A stretch of 64,000 bases of DNA from positions 62,001 through 126,000 of the forward strand of contig JALHOL010000003.1 in the NCBI GenBank assembly GCA_022843025.1. The letters are read 5' to 3'. The stretch is from Paracoccaceae bacterium (lineage in GTDB: Bacteria > Pseudomonadota > Alphaproteobacteria > Rhodobacterales > Rhodobacteraceae). A model generated the notes under the pieces. The model was not told the origin of the DNA and did no database searches. It saw only the letters and a program-made list of their open reading frames with translations. The position numbers and the translations under genes are program-made. Position 1 is the stretch's first letter; the number at the start of each line of letters is the position of its first letter. Shown here piece after piece: positions 50,962 through 59,135 of this stretch.

Positions 50962-51582
50962 TCAGCGCAGTGCAAAGCTTTCTGCCGGCCTATGGATCGG
51001 CGCGTTCGCCGGCCCGTTTGTTTGCGTGATTTCGGCGGCGGGGCCGACCGCCAGCAGGTCTTCGATGAAAAGCGACAGGAACTGCGGCCGACCATTCACC
51101 CCTGCCTTGCGATAGATGGAATTGGTCTGGGTCTTGACTGTTCCTTCGGTCGTCTCGCGCAGCGCGGCGATCTGGGCCAGAGAGAACCCCTTCATCGCAA
51201 AAAGCGCTACGTCTCGTTCGGCCGCCGTCAGCCCCCATTCCGAGAACCGCTCTTCCATCAGGTCCTGAAATGCACCCGCCGCCCGGCGCAGGCGCGTTTG
51301 GGCATCCGACAGCGCGCGTTCTGCTGCCAGACAGTCCAGTTCTGCGTTGTTGCGTTCTATCAGCACGCGCATCAGCATCACCGTGCCCAGCACGACGCCT
51401 GCGATCAGCCCAAGCACCGCCCCGACCTCCAGCGTTTCGCGCGTTTCCCAACTGATCGGCTGCGTCGGGATAAGAAAGACCGAAGTGAGCATGTCATAGG
51501 TAAAGAAGGCCGAGCAGACCAACTGGCAGCACATTATCACAAACAGGGCGATCGGAGAGCCCGACAAAAATCTGCGGTTCAC
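50962..51582 (-). CDS. Membrane-anchored LuxR-family regulator
   Basis: A 206-residue protein with two membrane helices (residues about 11-37 and 51-72), a short coiled-coil-like link (LIERNNAELDCLAAERALSDAQ), and a C-terminal LuxR-type helix-turn-helix at about 115-180 (WGLTAAERDVALFAMKGFS, then TEGTVKTQTNSIYRKAGV). The output domain is therefore held at the inner membrane. The start overlaps the stop of the secreted protein gene upstream (ATGA). It probably senses something at the envelope with those neighbours. Confidence 0.85.
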   Translation of the reverse strand: MNRRFLSGSPIALFVIMCCQLVCSAFFTYDMLTSVFLIPTQPISWETRETLEVGAVLGLIAGVVLGTVMLMRVLIERNNAELDCLAAERALSDAQTRLRRAAGAFQDLMEERFSEWGLTAAERDVALFAMKGFSLAQIAALRETTEGTVKTQTNSIYRKAGVNGRPQFLSLFIEDLLAVGPAAEITQTNGPANAPIHRPAESFALR

Positions 51583-52028
51583 GGTTCAAAGCCCGTCGCA
51601 TAGCCGTCAACCTGCTCTGCGGACAAGCCGGAGCCCATTGTGATCTCGGCAGAGATCACCCCATCCTCCCCCTCTTCCAGATCAACAATGATTTCGGCAA
51701 AGTCGGTCACGCGACGCGCGGCACCAACACCGTCGGAATCGCTACCGCCCCCGGCTTCAACTTCGACTTCGATCGGGTCAAGAAAATCGCGCAACACCTC
51801 GCCCGAGGTGGGATGGACGATGATTTCACGCGCACGCCCGTCAATCCAGCCGACCACACGCAACCGCCCAAGCCAGGTTCGGGTTACCAATATATCGCGG
51901 TAGCCTTTCTGTTGCAGGACGATAACGATCTTGTCGGTAACCATCTGCTGCGGCGGATCCGACTGGGCCGCCGCTTCGCCTGCAAACCCTGCCATGACCA
52001 GCAGGATCGCCATTCCCATCATTTTCAT
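51579..52028 (-). CDS. Secreted PepSY-like acidic protein
   Basis: A 149-residue exported protein with signal peptide MGMAILLVMAGFAGEAAA. The mature part has a PepSY-like beta pattern (IVIVLQQKGYRDILVTRTWLGRLRVVGWIDGRAREIIVHPTSGEVLRD, residues about 37-84), then an acidic C-terminal segment containing AEIIVDLEEGEDG. A GTG at 52061 is an alternative start. The last bases overlap the membrane-bound LuxR gene (ATGA), so the secreted protein may be its sensor partner. The acidic segment resembles one in the next protein upstream. Confidence 0.72.
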   Translation of the reverse strand: MKMMGMAILLVMAGFAGEAAAQSDPPQQMVTDKIVIVLQQKGYRDILVTRTWLGRLRVVGWIDGRAREIIVHPTSGEVLRDFLDPIEVEVEAGGGSDSDGVGAARRVTDFAEIIVDLEEGEDGVISAEITMGSGLSAEQVDGYATGFEP

Positions 52029-52149
52029 TCGCACACTCGCAGCCGCTTGACTCAACAACACCCCAAGAACCTGCCTTTACAGGACGGCAAAGTCCATTTC
52101 CACCGAGCAAATATGACCCCGGCATGGGTGGTGCCGGGGTCCAGTGGCA

Positions 52150-52596
52150 TCAGTTGCAGAGCAGTTCGTTTTTCTTGACGTTCGCCGCATCACATGCGGG
52201 CGTCTCTGCATCTCCGTCGCCATCGGTCGAAAACACGTCCGTGCTGTCCGACGCCAGCCCAGCGTCGGCTTCGATGATGGCCACGTCTTCGCCGATCATT
52301 TCGATGGTAAAGCTCACCACCTCGTCGGTCGATCCTGTGCATACCCCTTCGGCCATGTCTCCAGCGATCACCCCGGCTTGATTGCCTCCTTGGGACGCGC
52401 AACCCGCCATCGTGATCAGTTCAACATCCACGGTGGCGCCGGTCTCGTCCTCGACTTCGATCAAATCAATGATGACTTCGATTACGTCCTGTTCCGTGCC
52501 AACATCGCTTGCATGATTGGTATCAGCCCATGCGGAGCTCGCACACATCAGGCTTGCCAGCGCGACTGCACCAGCGAAGTTCTGGTCGAAAGGCAT
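52150..52596 (-). CDS. Secreted acidic protein of unknown function
   Basis: A 148-residue protein with signal peptide (AGAVALASLMCASSAWA) and a very acidic mature part with four cysteines. Its segment IEVIIDLIEVEDETG, followed by VELITMAG, resembles EIIVDLEEGEDG, followed by AEITMGSG, of the neighbouring PepSY-like protein. The start at 52596 follows GAGGGA; upstream in-frame codons are arginine-rich and cross a terminator. It is 121 bases upstream of the PepSY-like gene and probably belongs to the same envelope-sensing group. Confidence 0.65.
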   Translation of the reverse strand: MPFDQNFAGAVALASLMCASSAWADTNHASDVGTEQDVIEVIIDLIEVEDETGATVDVELITMAGCASQGGNQAGVIAGDMAEGVCTGSTDEVVSFTIEMIGEDVAIIEADAGLASDSTDVFSTDGDGDAETPACDAANVKKNELLCN

Positions 52597-52664
52597 TCGT
52601 TGTCCCTCAAGAGGTACCGTGACTTGCAACTCGGACGGTGGACACATCCGATATGCATTCAGCA

Positions 52665-52700
52665 ATACAAAAAAACCTGCCGCTCCATCTGCGGCAGGTT
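52665..52700 (-). terminator. Rho-independent terminator of the aminotransferase gene
   Basis: On the minus strand a 10-bp stem AACCTGCCGC/GCGGCAGGTT with a seven-base loop, followed by a run of T. It is 70 bases after the aminotransferase stop. Confidence 0.88.
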
Positions 52701-52770
52701 GATCCGGGGGGCTTTCAACGAAAGTTAGATGCCCCCCGCGCCGCAACTTACGGCGCGGGCGCAGGTGCCC

Positions 52771-54168
52771 TCAGGCCTTGGCGACCAACAGACCGTCGGC
52801 CTTCAGACCGGCATAGCTTTCATCCAGCGATTTGGTCGCCCGCGCGATCAGCGTGTCGATCTCGGCCGGCGTGATAACCAGCGGCGGCGCGATGATCATC
52901 CGGTCGCCCACATGGCGCATGATCAGGTTGTTGGCAAAGCACCGCTCGCGCGTGCGCAGGCCGACCGTGCCAGCTTCGGATGCGAACTTCGCCCGCTTGG
53001 CCTTGTCCGGCGTCAGCGCGATAGAGCCCATCAGGCCCACCAGCTTTGCCTCACCCACGAGCGGGTGATCTGCCAGCGCGGCCCAGCGTTCGGCCAGATA
53101 GGGATGGGCCACATCGCGCACATGCTCGACAATGCCTTCTTCCTGAATGATGCGCAGGTTTTCCAGAGCGACAGCCGCCGCAACCGGGTGACCGGAATAG
53201 GTATAGCCGTGGAAGAATTCGCCCCCTTCGGCCACCACCGCCGCCACATCATCACAAACAATGGATCCGCCGATGGGCTGATAGCCCGAGGACAGGCCCT
53301 TTGCGATGGTCATGATGTGCGGCTTGATGCCGAAGGTCTGCGATCCGAACCAGTTGCCGGTGCGGCCAAAGCCGGTGATGACCTCATCCGCGATCAGCAG
53401 GATGCCGTACTTGTCGCAGATGCGCTGAATCTCGGGCCAATAGGTGGCGGGAGGGATGATCACACCGCCTGCACCCTGCACCGGTTCACCGATGAAAGCC
53501 GCGACGTTTTCCACGCCGAGTTCAAGGATCTTGTCCTCAAGCTGGCGCGCGCGCGCGATGCCGAAGTCGGCCTCGGACATATCCTCGCCCTCGCCCCACC
53601 AATAGGGCTGGTCGATATGGACGATCCCGTCGATCATGCCGCCATGGGCATGGATCGGGGCCATCCCGCCAAGGCTTCCTCCGCCCATGGTCGAGCCGTG
53701 ATAGCCGTTCTTGCGCGCGATGATCACGCGCTTGTCGGGCTGGCCCTTGACCTGCCAATAGCGCCGCACAAGGCGGATATTGGTGTCATTCGCTTCAGAC
53801 CCGGAGCCTGCAAAGAACACGTGGTTCAAATCGCCCGGTGCCAGTTCGGCGATCTTGGCCGCCAGCGCGATGGCGGGCACATGGGTGGTTTGGAAGAAGG
53901 TGTTGTAATAGGCCAGTTCTTCCATCTGCCGCGCGGCGACATCAGCCAGTTCCTTACGGCCATATCCGATGTTCACGCACCACAGCCCGGCCATGCCATC
54001 AAGGATCTGATTGCCTTCGCTGTCGGTCAGCCAGACGCCCTTGCCACGGGTGATGACCCGCGCGCCCTTTTTGGCCAGACCGGTGGAATCGGTGAACGGG
54101 TGCATGTGATGCGCCGCGTCCAAGGCCTGCAATTCGGCCGTCGGCATATGGTTTGTGATCATGTTCAT
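52771..54168 (-). CDS. Class III omega-aminotransferase (aspartate aminotransferase family)
   Basis: A 465-residue PLP enzyme of the omega-amino acid:pyruvate/putrescine transaminase type. Marks are the AGLWCVNIGYG segment near residue 60, FAGSGSEANDTNIRL at 119, YHGSTMGG at 156, the DEVITGFGRTG cofactor motif at 261-271 and Lys290 in TIAKGLSSGYQP. It moves amino groups from amines or beta-amino acids to pyruvate; the amine donor is unknown. A GntR gene is upstream on the same strand, and TGATCA-containing sites lie between them, suggesting direct control. It has its own terminator. Confidence 0.9.
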   Translation of the reverse strand: MNMITNHMPTAELQALDAAHHMHPFTDSTGLAKKGARVITRGKGVWLTDSEGNQILDGMAGLWCVNIGYGRKELADVAARQMEELAYYNTFFQTTHVPAIALAAKIAELAPGDLNHVFFAGSGSEANDTNIRLVRRYWQVKGQPDKRVIIARKNGYHGSTMGGGSLGGMAPIHAHGGMIDGIVHIDQPYWWGEGEDMSEADFGIARARQLEDKILELGVENVAAFIGEPVQGAGGVIIPPATYWPEIQRICDKYGILLIADEVITGFGRTGNWFGSQTFGIKPHIMTIAKGLSSGYQPIGGSIVCDDVAAVVAEGGEFFHGYTYSGHPVAAAVALENLRIIQEEGIVEHVRDVAHPYLAERWAALADHPLVGEAKLVGLMGSIALTPDKAKRAKFASEAGTVGLRTRERCFANNLIMRHVGDRMIIAPPLVITPAEIDTLIARATKSLDESYAGLKADGLLVAKA

Positions 54169-54252
54169 GGAAGGGCCCTCGCGGAATCAGCGGCCCGCCA
54201 AACCGGCAGGCTTCACGCATCAGCATATGATCAAACGCGCCCGTCATCAAGG

Positions 54253-54266
54253 AATTTGATCAAATT
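54253..54266. promoter_or_regulatory. Candidate GntR operator before the aminotransferase gene
   Basis: AATTTGATCAAATT is a perfect 14-base palindrome 85 bases before the aminotransferase ATG. A partial copy ATGATCAA is at 54227-54234. A near copy lies in front of the adjacent GntR gene at 55072-55083. Confidence 0.5.
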
Positions 54267-54365
54267 ATCGAACGCGCGGTTCCGAAATCGACCCGGCTTC
54301 ATCTTGGCCCAAATACCCTGGGGTCTGGGGCAACGCCCCAGCGGCCGGGGCCGGGCGGAACGCCC

Positions 54366-55025
54366 TCAGATCTCGCCCTGCGCCTGGGCCTGGCGGATCT
54401 GGTCGATCCCCTGCTGGATGTCGTTCTCGATGGCACGCGCCAGCGCCACCGTGTCACCCGCCCGCATCGCGGCGAGGGCCTCTTCGTGGCGGTCCGGCAA
54501 GGCCGAAGCGCCGTACCGCGCGCAGACCACCCGCAGAGAGGGGCCAAAGCGCAGCCAGAGGGAACGCGCGATATCCACCAGAATGGGCGCCTGCGACGCC
54601 TCATAGAGCGCAAAGTGAAAGACGTGGTTGGCTTCCAGATAACCGCTCACCGCGCCCGCGCGGATGGTCTGGTCCACCTGATCATCTATGGCCTCCAGCC
54701 GGTCGATCAGATCCGGCGTCAGGTGGCGGCCGGCCAGTTCGGCCAGCTTCGGCTCCACCGTCAGGCGCACAAAGGCCAATTGGTCCAGCAATGCGGGCGT
54801 CAATTGCGGCACGGCCACGCGGCGGTTGCCCTGCGGCAGCAGCGCGCCTTCGGCGGTCAGGCGGCGGATCGCCTCGCGCACTGGGGTCATGCCTGCATCC
54901 AGATCGCGGATCAGGCCTTGAATCGTGACCGGCTGGCCGGGCTGCAGGTGCCCGAACAGGATCATGTCGCGCAGGCGGCCATAGGTCACCTCATGCGACG
55001 GTATCTTGCGCGTCTCTTCGTCCAT
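54366..55025 (-). CDS. GntR-family (FCD) transcriptional regulator
   Basis: A 219-residue regulator. The winged helix is at about residues 12-75 (VTYGRLRDMILFGHLQPGQPV, MTPVREAIRRLTAEGAL), and the FCD domain at about 85-210 (ELAGRHLTPDLIDRLEAID, then HVFHFALYEAS). The start ATG 55025 follows AGGGCAGGG; the longer open frame is not used. It sits between an aminotransferase gene on the same strand and a divergent sugar isomerase gene, with TTGATCAA-type palindromes on both sides, so it probably controls both and itself. Confidence 0.87.
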   Translation of the reverse strand: MDEETRKIPSHEVTYGRLRDMILFGHLQPGQPVTIQGLIRDLDAGMTPVREAIRRLTAEGALLPQGNRRVAVPQLTPALLDQLAFVRLTVEPKLAELAGRHLTPDLIDRLEAIDDQVDQTIRAGAVSGYLEANHVFHFALYEASQAPILVDIARSLWLRFGPSLRVVCARYGASALPDRHEEALAAMRAGDTVALARAIENDIQQGIDQIRQAQAQGEI

Positions 55026-55071
55026 CCGCCCTGCCCTGCCAGTCTTTGCGACAGCTAACCTTTGCCTGTGG

Positions 55072-55083
55072 ATTTGATCAAGT
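55072..55083. promoter_or_regulatory. Candidate GntR operator in the GntR/isomerase divergent region
   Basis: ATTTGATCAAGT, sharing the core TTTGATCAA with the palindrome at 54253-54266. A further ATGATCAT lies at 55112-55119. Both are between the GntR gene and the isomerase gene. Confidence 0.45.
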
Positions 55084-55229
55084 TGCAAAGCAAGGCGCAA
55101 AGACCCTTGCGATGATCATTTTCCTTGAACAGCGCCCGGTGGCGCAGTCAGATAAGGCAGGTTTCCCCGGCCCGGCCCGGCATCCCTGCGCCAGAAGTGC
55201 CACGGCGAAACCAAAAGGGAGGAGTCACA

Positions 55230-56285
55230 ATGAAAACGATCAAGGGCCCTGCGCTGTTTCTGGCGCAGTTCGCGGGCGATGCCGCGCCGTTCAATTCATG
55301 GAAATCCATCACCCGCTGGGCCGCAGATTGCGGCTATGTGGGCGTGCAGGTGCCAAGCTGGGACGGGCGGCTGTTCGATCTCGACAAGGCGGCGGCGTCC
55401 AAGGACTATTGCGACACGTTCAAGGGCGAGGCCGCCGAGGCGGGCATCACCGTGACAGAGCTGTCCACCCATTTGCAGGGCCAGCTGGTTGCTGTACACC
55501 CGGCCTATGACAGCGCCTTTGACGGCTTTGCCGCCCCTGCCGTGCGGGGAAACCCGAAAGCGCGGGCCGAATGGGCAGTGGATCAGGTCAAGAAGGCGCT
55601 GACTGCCAGCCGCAATCTTGGCCTGTCGGCCCATGCCACCTTTTCCGGGGCTCTGGCCTGGCCCTACGTCTACCCGTGGCCGCAGCGCCCGGCCGGGCTG
55701 ATCGAAGAGGCTTTTGACGAATTGGCCCGCCGCTGGCTGCCGATCCTGAACCATTCCGAGGAGATGGGGATCGACGTCTGCTATGAAATCCACCCCGGCG
55801 AAGACCTGCATGACGGGATCAGCTACGAGATGTTTCTGGACCGGGTGAAGGGGCATACGCGGGCCTGCATGCTGTACGATCCGTCGCATTACGTGCTTCA
55901 GCATCTGAATTATCTGGACCACATCGACATCTACCACGACCGCATCCGCATGTTCCACGTCAAGGATGCCGAGTTGAACCCGACCGGGCGGCAGGGCGTC
56001 TATGGCGGGTTCCAATCCTGGGTCAACCGCGCGGGCCGCTTCCGCAGCCCCGGCGACGGGCAGGTGGATTTCGTGGGCATCTTCTCGAAGCTTACACAAT
56101 ACGGCTTTGACGGCTGGGCTGTGGTGGAATGGGAATGCTGCCTGAAGCACCCCGAGGATGGGGCGCGAGAGGGCGCGGAATTCGTGCGCAACCACATCAT
56201 CCGGGTGACGGAGAAGGCCTTTGACGATTTCGCCGATGCGGGCACCGACCGCGCCGCAAACCGCCGGATGCTGGGACTGGACTAA
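55230..56285 (+). CDS. Sugar phosphate isomerase/epimerase (AP endonuclease family 2 TIM barrel)
   Basis: A 351-residue xylose-isomerase-like TIM barrel. Candidate metal ligands are seen in strand order: Glu in VCYEIHPGEDL near 189, Asp in MLYDPSHYV near 215, His in MFHVKDAEL near 244 and Glu in WAVVEWE near 302. Such proteins isomerise or epimerise sugars or inosose derivatives. The start follows GGGAGGAG. It is followed by a Gfo/Idh/MocA dehydrogenase gene, the usual pairing in inositol- or keto-sugar pathways. The exact substrate is not predictable. Confidence 0.87.
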   Translation: MKTIKGPALFLAQFAGDAAPFNSWKSITRWAADCGYVGVQVPSWDGRLFDLDKAAASKDYCDTFKGEAAEAGITVTELSTHLQGQLVAVHPAYDSAFDGFAAPAVRGNPKARAEWAVDQVKKALTASRNLGLSAHATFSGALAWPYVYPWPQRPAGLIEEAFDELARRWLPILNHSEEMGIDVCYEIHPGEDLHDGISYEMFLDRVKGHTRACMLYDPSHYVLQHLNYLDHIDIYHDRIRMFHVKDAELNPTGRQGVYGGFQSWVNRAGRFRSPGDGQVDFVGIFSKLTQYGFDGWAVVEWECCLKHPEDGAREGAEFVRNHIIRVTEKAFDDFADAGTDRAANRRMLGLD

Positions 56286-56320
56286 GCGGGCGGAGCGGGG
56301 GCCAGCCCCCGCACCCCCGG

Positions 56321-56339
56321 GATATTTTCACAGAGAAGA
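56321..56339. repeat. Dispersed repeat, copy B
   Basis: Inverted exact copy of the 19 bases at 486-504, again beside a C/G run (acccccggg). Here it lies between two cotranscribed genes, 36 bases after one stop and 18 before the next ATG, and so forms part of the leader of the dehydrogenase gene. Confidence 0.6.
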
Positions 56340-56356
56340 TGAGGGAGAGGGTCAGA

Positions 56357-57532
56357 ATGGCCATCACAGGGGCACATGTCGCGCGGGCGCCGCGCATCCG
56401 GCTGGGCATGGTGGGGGGTGGGCGCGATGCCTTTATCGGCGCGGTCCACCGCATCGCGGCGCGGATCGATGATCAGTATGAATTGGTGGCCGGGTGCTTT
56501 TCCGCCAATCCAGAAAAGAGCGCGGCATCCGGGGCTGATCTGGGGGTGGACCCGAAGCGCACCTATGCCAGCTTTGCCGACATGGCCACGCGTGAGGCGC
56601 GCCGCAAGGACGGGATCGAGGCGGTGGCCATCGTCACGCCCAACCACATGCACGCCCCCGTGGCGATGCAGTTCCTGCGCCGGGGTATCCATGTGATCTG
56701 CGACAAGCCCCTGACCGCCACGCTGCCCGAGGCCAAACGTCTGGCCAAGGCGGCTGAGGCGTCGGGCGTGATCTTTGCGCTGACGCACAATTACACCGGC
56801 TATCCGATGATCCGGCAGGCGGCGGCGATGGTCCGCAATGGCGATCTGGGCGAGATCCGAGTGGTGCAGGTCGAATATGCGCAGGACTGGCTGGCCGAAC
56901 CCATTGAACAAAGCGGCCAGAAGCAGGCCGACTGGCGCACCGACCCGGCACGCACCGGCGCGGGCGGATCGACGGGCGATATCGGCACCCATGCCTTCAA
57001 CCTTGCCGCCTTTGTCACCGGGTTGGAGCTCGACAGTCTTGCCGCCGATCTGCAAAGTTTCGTTCCGGGGCGGCGGGTGGATGACAATGGCCATGTCATG
57101 CTGCGCTACAAAGGCGGCGCGCGGGGGATGCTGTGGTGTTCGCAGGTGGCATCAGGCTGCGAAAACGGGTTGCGGCTGCGCGTCTATGGCACAAAAGCCG
57201 GGATCGAATGGGCGCAGGAAGACCCGAACTATCTGTGGGTCGGGCCGCTGGGCCAGCCGAAATACCGCCTGACCCGGGGCGGGGCCGGATCGGGGCCAGA
57301 GGCGGGCCGCGTGACCCGCGTTCCACCCGGCCACCCCGAAGGTTATCTGGAAGGCTTTGCCAATATCTATGCCGAAGCCGCCCGCGCCATCATTGCCCGT
57401 CGCGATGGCAACACCCTTGATCCCGCCGTCACCTTCCCCGGATTGAAGGACGGGCTGGAGGGCGTGGCCTTTGTCGATGCCTGCGTGCGGTCATCGAAAC
57501 GAAACGGGGCCTGGGTGTCGCTAGCCCTGTGA
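56357..57532 (+). CDS. Gfo/Idh/MocA family oxidoreductase
   Basis: A 391-residue NAD(P)-dependent sugar dehydrogenase. The Rossmann domain spans about 1-140 (IRLGMVGGGRDAFIGAVHRIA, VTPNHMHAPVAMQFL, then DKPLTATLPEA with the conserved lysine). The substrate domain contains GDIGTHAFNLAAFVTGLE near 218 with the catalytic Asp and His. The start follows GAGGGAGAGGG. It lies 71 bases after the isomerase gene and probably forms a two-step keto-sugar pathway with it. Substrate unknown. Confidence 0.9.
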   Translation: MAITGAHVARAPRIRLGMVGGGRDAFIGAVHRIAARIDDQYELVAGCFSANPEKSAASGADLGVDPKRTYASFADMATREARRKDGIEAVAIVTPNHMHAPVAMQFLRRGIHVICDKPLTATLPEAKRLAKAAEASGVIFALTHNYTGYPMIRQAAAMVRNGDLGEIRVVQVEYAQDWLAEPIEQSGQKQADWRTDPARTGAGGSTGDIGTHAFNLAAFVTGLELDSLAADLQSFVPGRRVDDNGHVMLRYKGGARGMLWCSQVASGCENGLRLRVYGTKAGIEWAQEDPNYLWVGPLGQPKYRLTRGGAGSGPEAGRVTRVPPGHPEGYLEGFANIYAEAARAIIARRDGNTLDPAVTFPGLKDGLEGVAFVDACVRSSKRNGAWVSLAL

Positions 57533-57547
57533 TCCGGTCGGGCGGGG

Positions 57548-58666
57548 TCAGCCCCCCGCCCGTATCCGGACGCGTTCGCGCTGCAGCCAGAGCGCCGTCA
57601 GGATCAGGGGGGAGTTGGCAATTTCGCCGCTGGCGACCAATTCCATCATCCGGTCGAAGCTGATCAGATGGCCCCGGATATCCTCGGCCTCATCCTCTTG
57701 GCCGAAGACGCCCGCGATGCCATCGGGCAGATCGGCAAGGCCCACATAGGAATAGAGATATTCCGTCATGATACCCGGGCTGGGATAGTATTGCGCCACC
57801 GGCAGCAGCGCGCCGAGCGTCAGCCCCGCCTCTTCCACCGCCTCGCGCCGGCCGGCCTGCTCGGGTGTTTCGCCTGCGTCAATCCGGCCTGCAATCGCCT
57901 CAAGCTGCCAGGCCCCGGCATCGCCGCGCGCCATGGGCCCGGCGCGGAACTGTTCGATCAGCAGCACACGGTCGCATATCGGATCATAGGGCAGCACTGT
58001 CACCGCATCGCAGGAGACGAAGACCGCCCGTTCCACCGGCACGTTCAACGTGCCGTCGAATTGCCGCCAAGCGACCTGCCATTCTTCCACCGCGAAGAAT
58101 TTGGCATAGGCGAGACTGCGGTCTGCCACCTGCAGATCATCGGGACCTGCCACCCGCCGCAGCGACGAAACGGAAGGTTCCTTCGCCCGCACGGCGCTGG
58201 CGCCCCGCACCAGCATCGCGCCGTAGCGCGCGGCAATCGCGGCGGCAGGGACGCGCCCCATCAGCGCCATGAAATCCCCCGCCGTCGCGACGGCCGCATC
58301 GCCGTAGCGCGCCACCCAATCGGACAGGGACCAGACCGCACCGGCCTTGGCATCGGCTGCATCGGGGAAATAGACGCGGGCCATGACCGCCTGCCCTTCG
58401 GCCTGCACCTGAACCTCGCGCGTGAAGTAACCAAAGCCGCCTTCGTAGAAATCCAGCCGCGCGACATCGGCATCGGTCAAGCCGTCGAGCAGCAGGCCCT
58501 CGGCCATGGCCCCGGCCTGGGTGATCAGCAACGGATAGGGCGCGTCCTTGGCCCAGCAGACAGCATGATCGGCCAGCACAGCAGGTTGACCGGGCAGGTC
58601 ACGCCCCAGCACCTGCCGCAACAGCGGGGCATGGCAAAGGGTGCCGAAAAAGAAGAAGCGCGCCAT
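57548..58666 (-). CDS. trgB: TrgB-type protein: gamma-glutamylcyclotransferase-like domain fused to NUDIX hydrolase
   Basis: A 372-residue two-domain protein. Residues 1-125 resemble the gamma-glutamylcyclotransferase-like fold (FFFGTLCHAPLL, then LDFYEGGFGYF). Residues about 170-372 are an ADP-ribose pyrophosphatase-type NUDIX domain, with the NUDIX box at about residues 264-286 (GRIDAGETPEQAGRREAVEE followed by AGL). In R. sphaeroides TrgB, together with TrgA, raises tellurite resistance. The paired membrane-protein gene lies 18 bases upstream. The identification rests on domain layout and the trgA neighbour. Confidence 0.8.
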   Translation of the reverse strand: MARFFFFGTLCHAPLLRQVLGRDLPGQPAVLADHAVCWAKDAPYPLLITQAGAMAEGLLLDGLTDADVARLDFYEGGFGYFTREVQVQAEGQAVMARVYFPDAADAKAGAVWSLSDWVARYGDAAVATAGDFMALMGRVPAAAIAARYGAMLVRGASAVRAKEPSVSSLRRVAGPDDLQVADRSLAYAKFFAVEEWQVAWRQFDGTLNVPVERAVFVSCDAVTVLPYDPICDRVLLIEQFRAGPMARGDAGAWQLEAIAGRIDAGETPEQAGRREAVEEAGLTLGALLPVAQYYPSPGIMTEYLYSYVGLADLPDGIAGVFGQEDEAEDIRGHLISFDRMMELVASGEIANSPLILTALWLQRERVRIRAGG

Positions 58667-58684
58667 GGCTGCGATGATCCTGCC

Positions 58685-59125
58685 TCAGCGCCAGCGCCGA
58701 CCGGCGGATTCTGTCACCATTCCGGCAATGGCCCCGCCAAAAAGCAGCGCCACGATCACCGGGGCCGCGAAAAGCATCATGCCAAAGTCGATGAATTGGT
58801 TGACGATATCCAGAAGCGCGTCCATCGGGCCGCGATAGCGCCCGCGCATCGCGATGGACAGCATTGTTGCGACCGAGAAGGCCAGCAGCGCGATGAATGT
58901 CGCCGTGACTGCCGTTCGGATGCCGGTCGAGGCCGCTTCGTAATACTTCGCGCGCTTCGCCGCGCCCGACACGAACCATCCGGCCAAGGCCCCAGCCGCT
59001 ATAGACACGGGGTAGAGATAACCCACCCGCTGATCTTCGGGCATCACGCCTTCGACGATGATGCAGACCACCCAGGCCAGAAAGGCAAAGCTCAGCGCGG
59101 CAACCAGCTTTGCGGCAGTGGGCAT
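58685..59125 (-). CDS. trgA: TrgA-family membrane protein
   Basis: A 146-residue inner-membrane protein with four helices (LVAALSFAFLAWVVCII, YPVSIAAGALAGWFVSG, AVTATFIALLAFSVATML, FGMMLFAAPVIVALLFGGAI). The start MPTAAKLVAAL is the TrgA family start. TrgA works with TrgB in tellurite resistance in Rhodobacter; the mechanism is not known. It follows the cfa gene by ten bases and precedes trgB by 18, so the block phr-cfa-trgA-trgB may be one operon tied to oxidative stress. Confidence 0.82.
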   Translation of the reverse strand: MPTAAKLVAALSFAFLAWVVCIIVEGVMPEDQRVGYLYPVSIAAGALAGWFVSGAAKRAKYYEAASTGIRTAVTATFIALLAFSVATMLSIAMRGRYRGPMDALLDIVNQFIDFGMMLFAAPVIVALLFGGAIAGMVTESAGRRWR

Positions 59126-59135
59126 GGGTGTGGCC

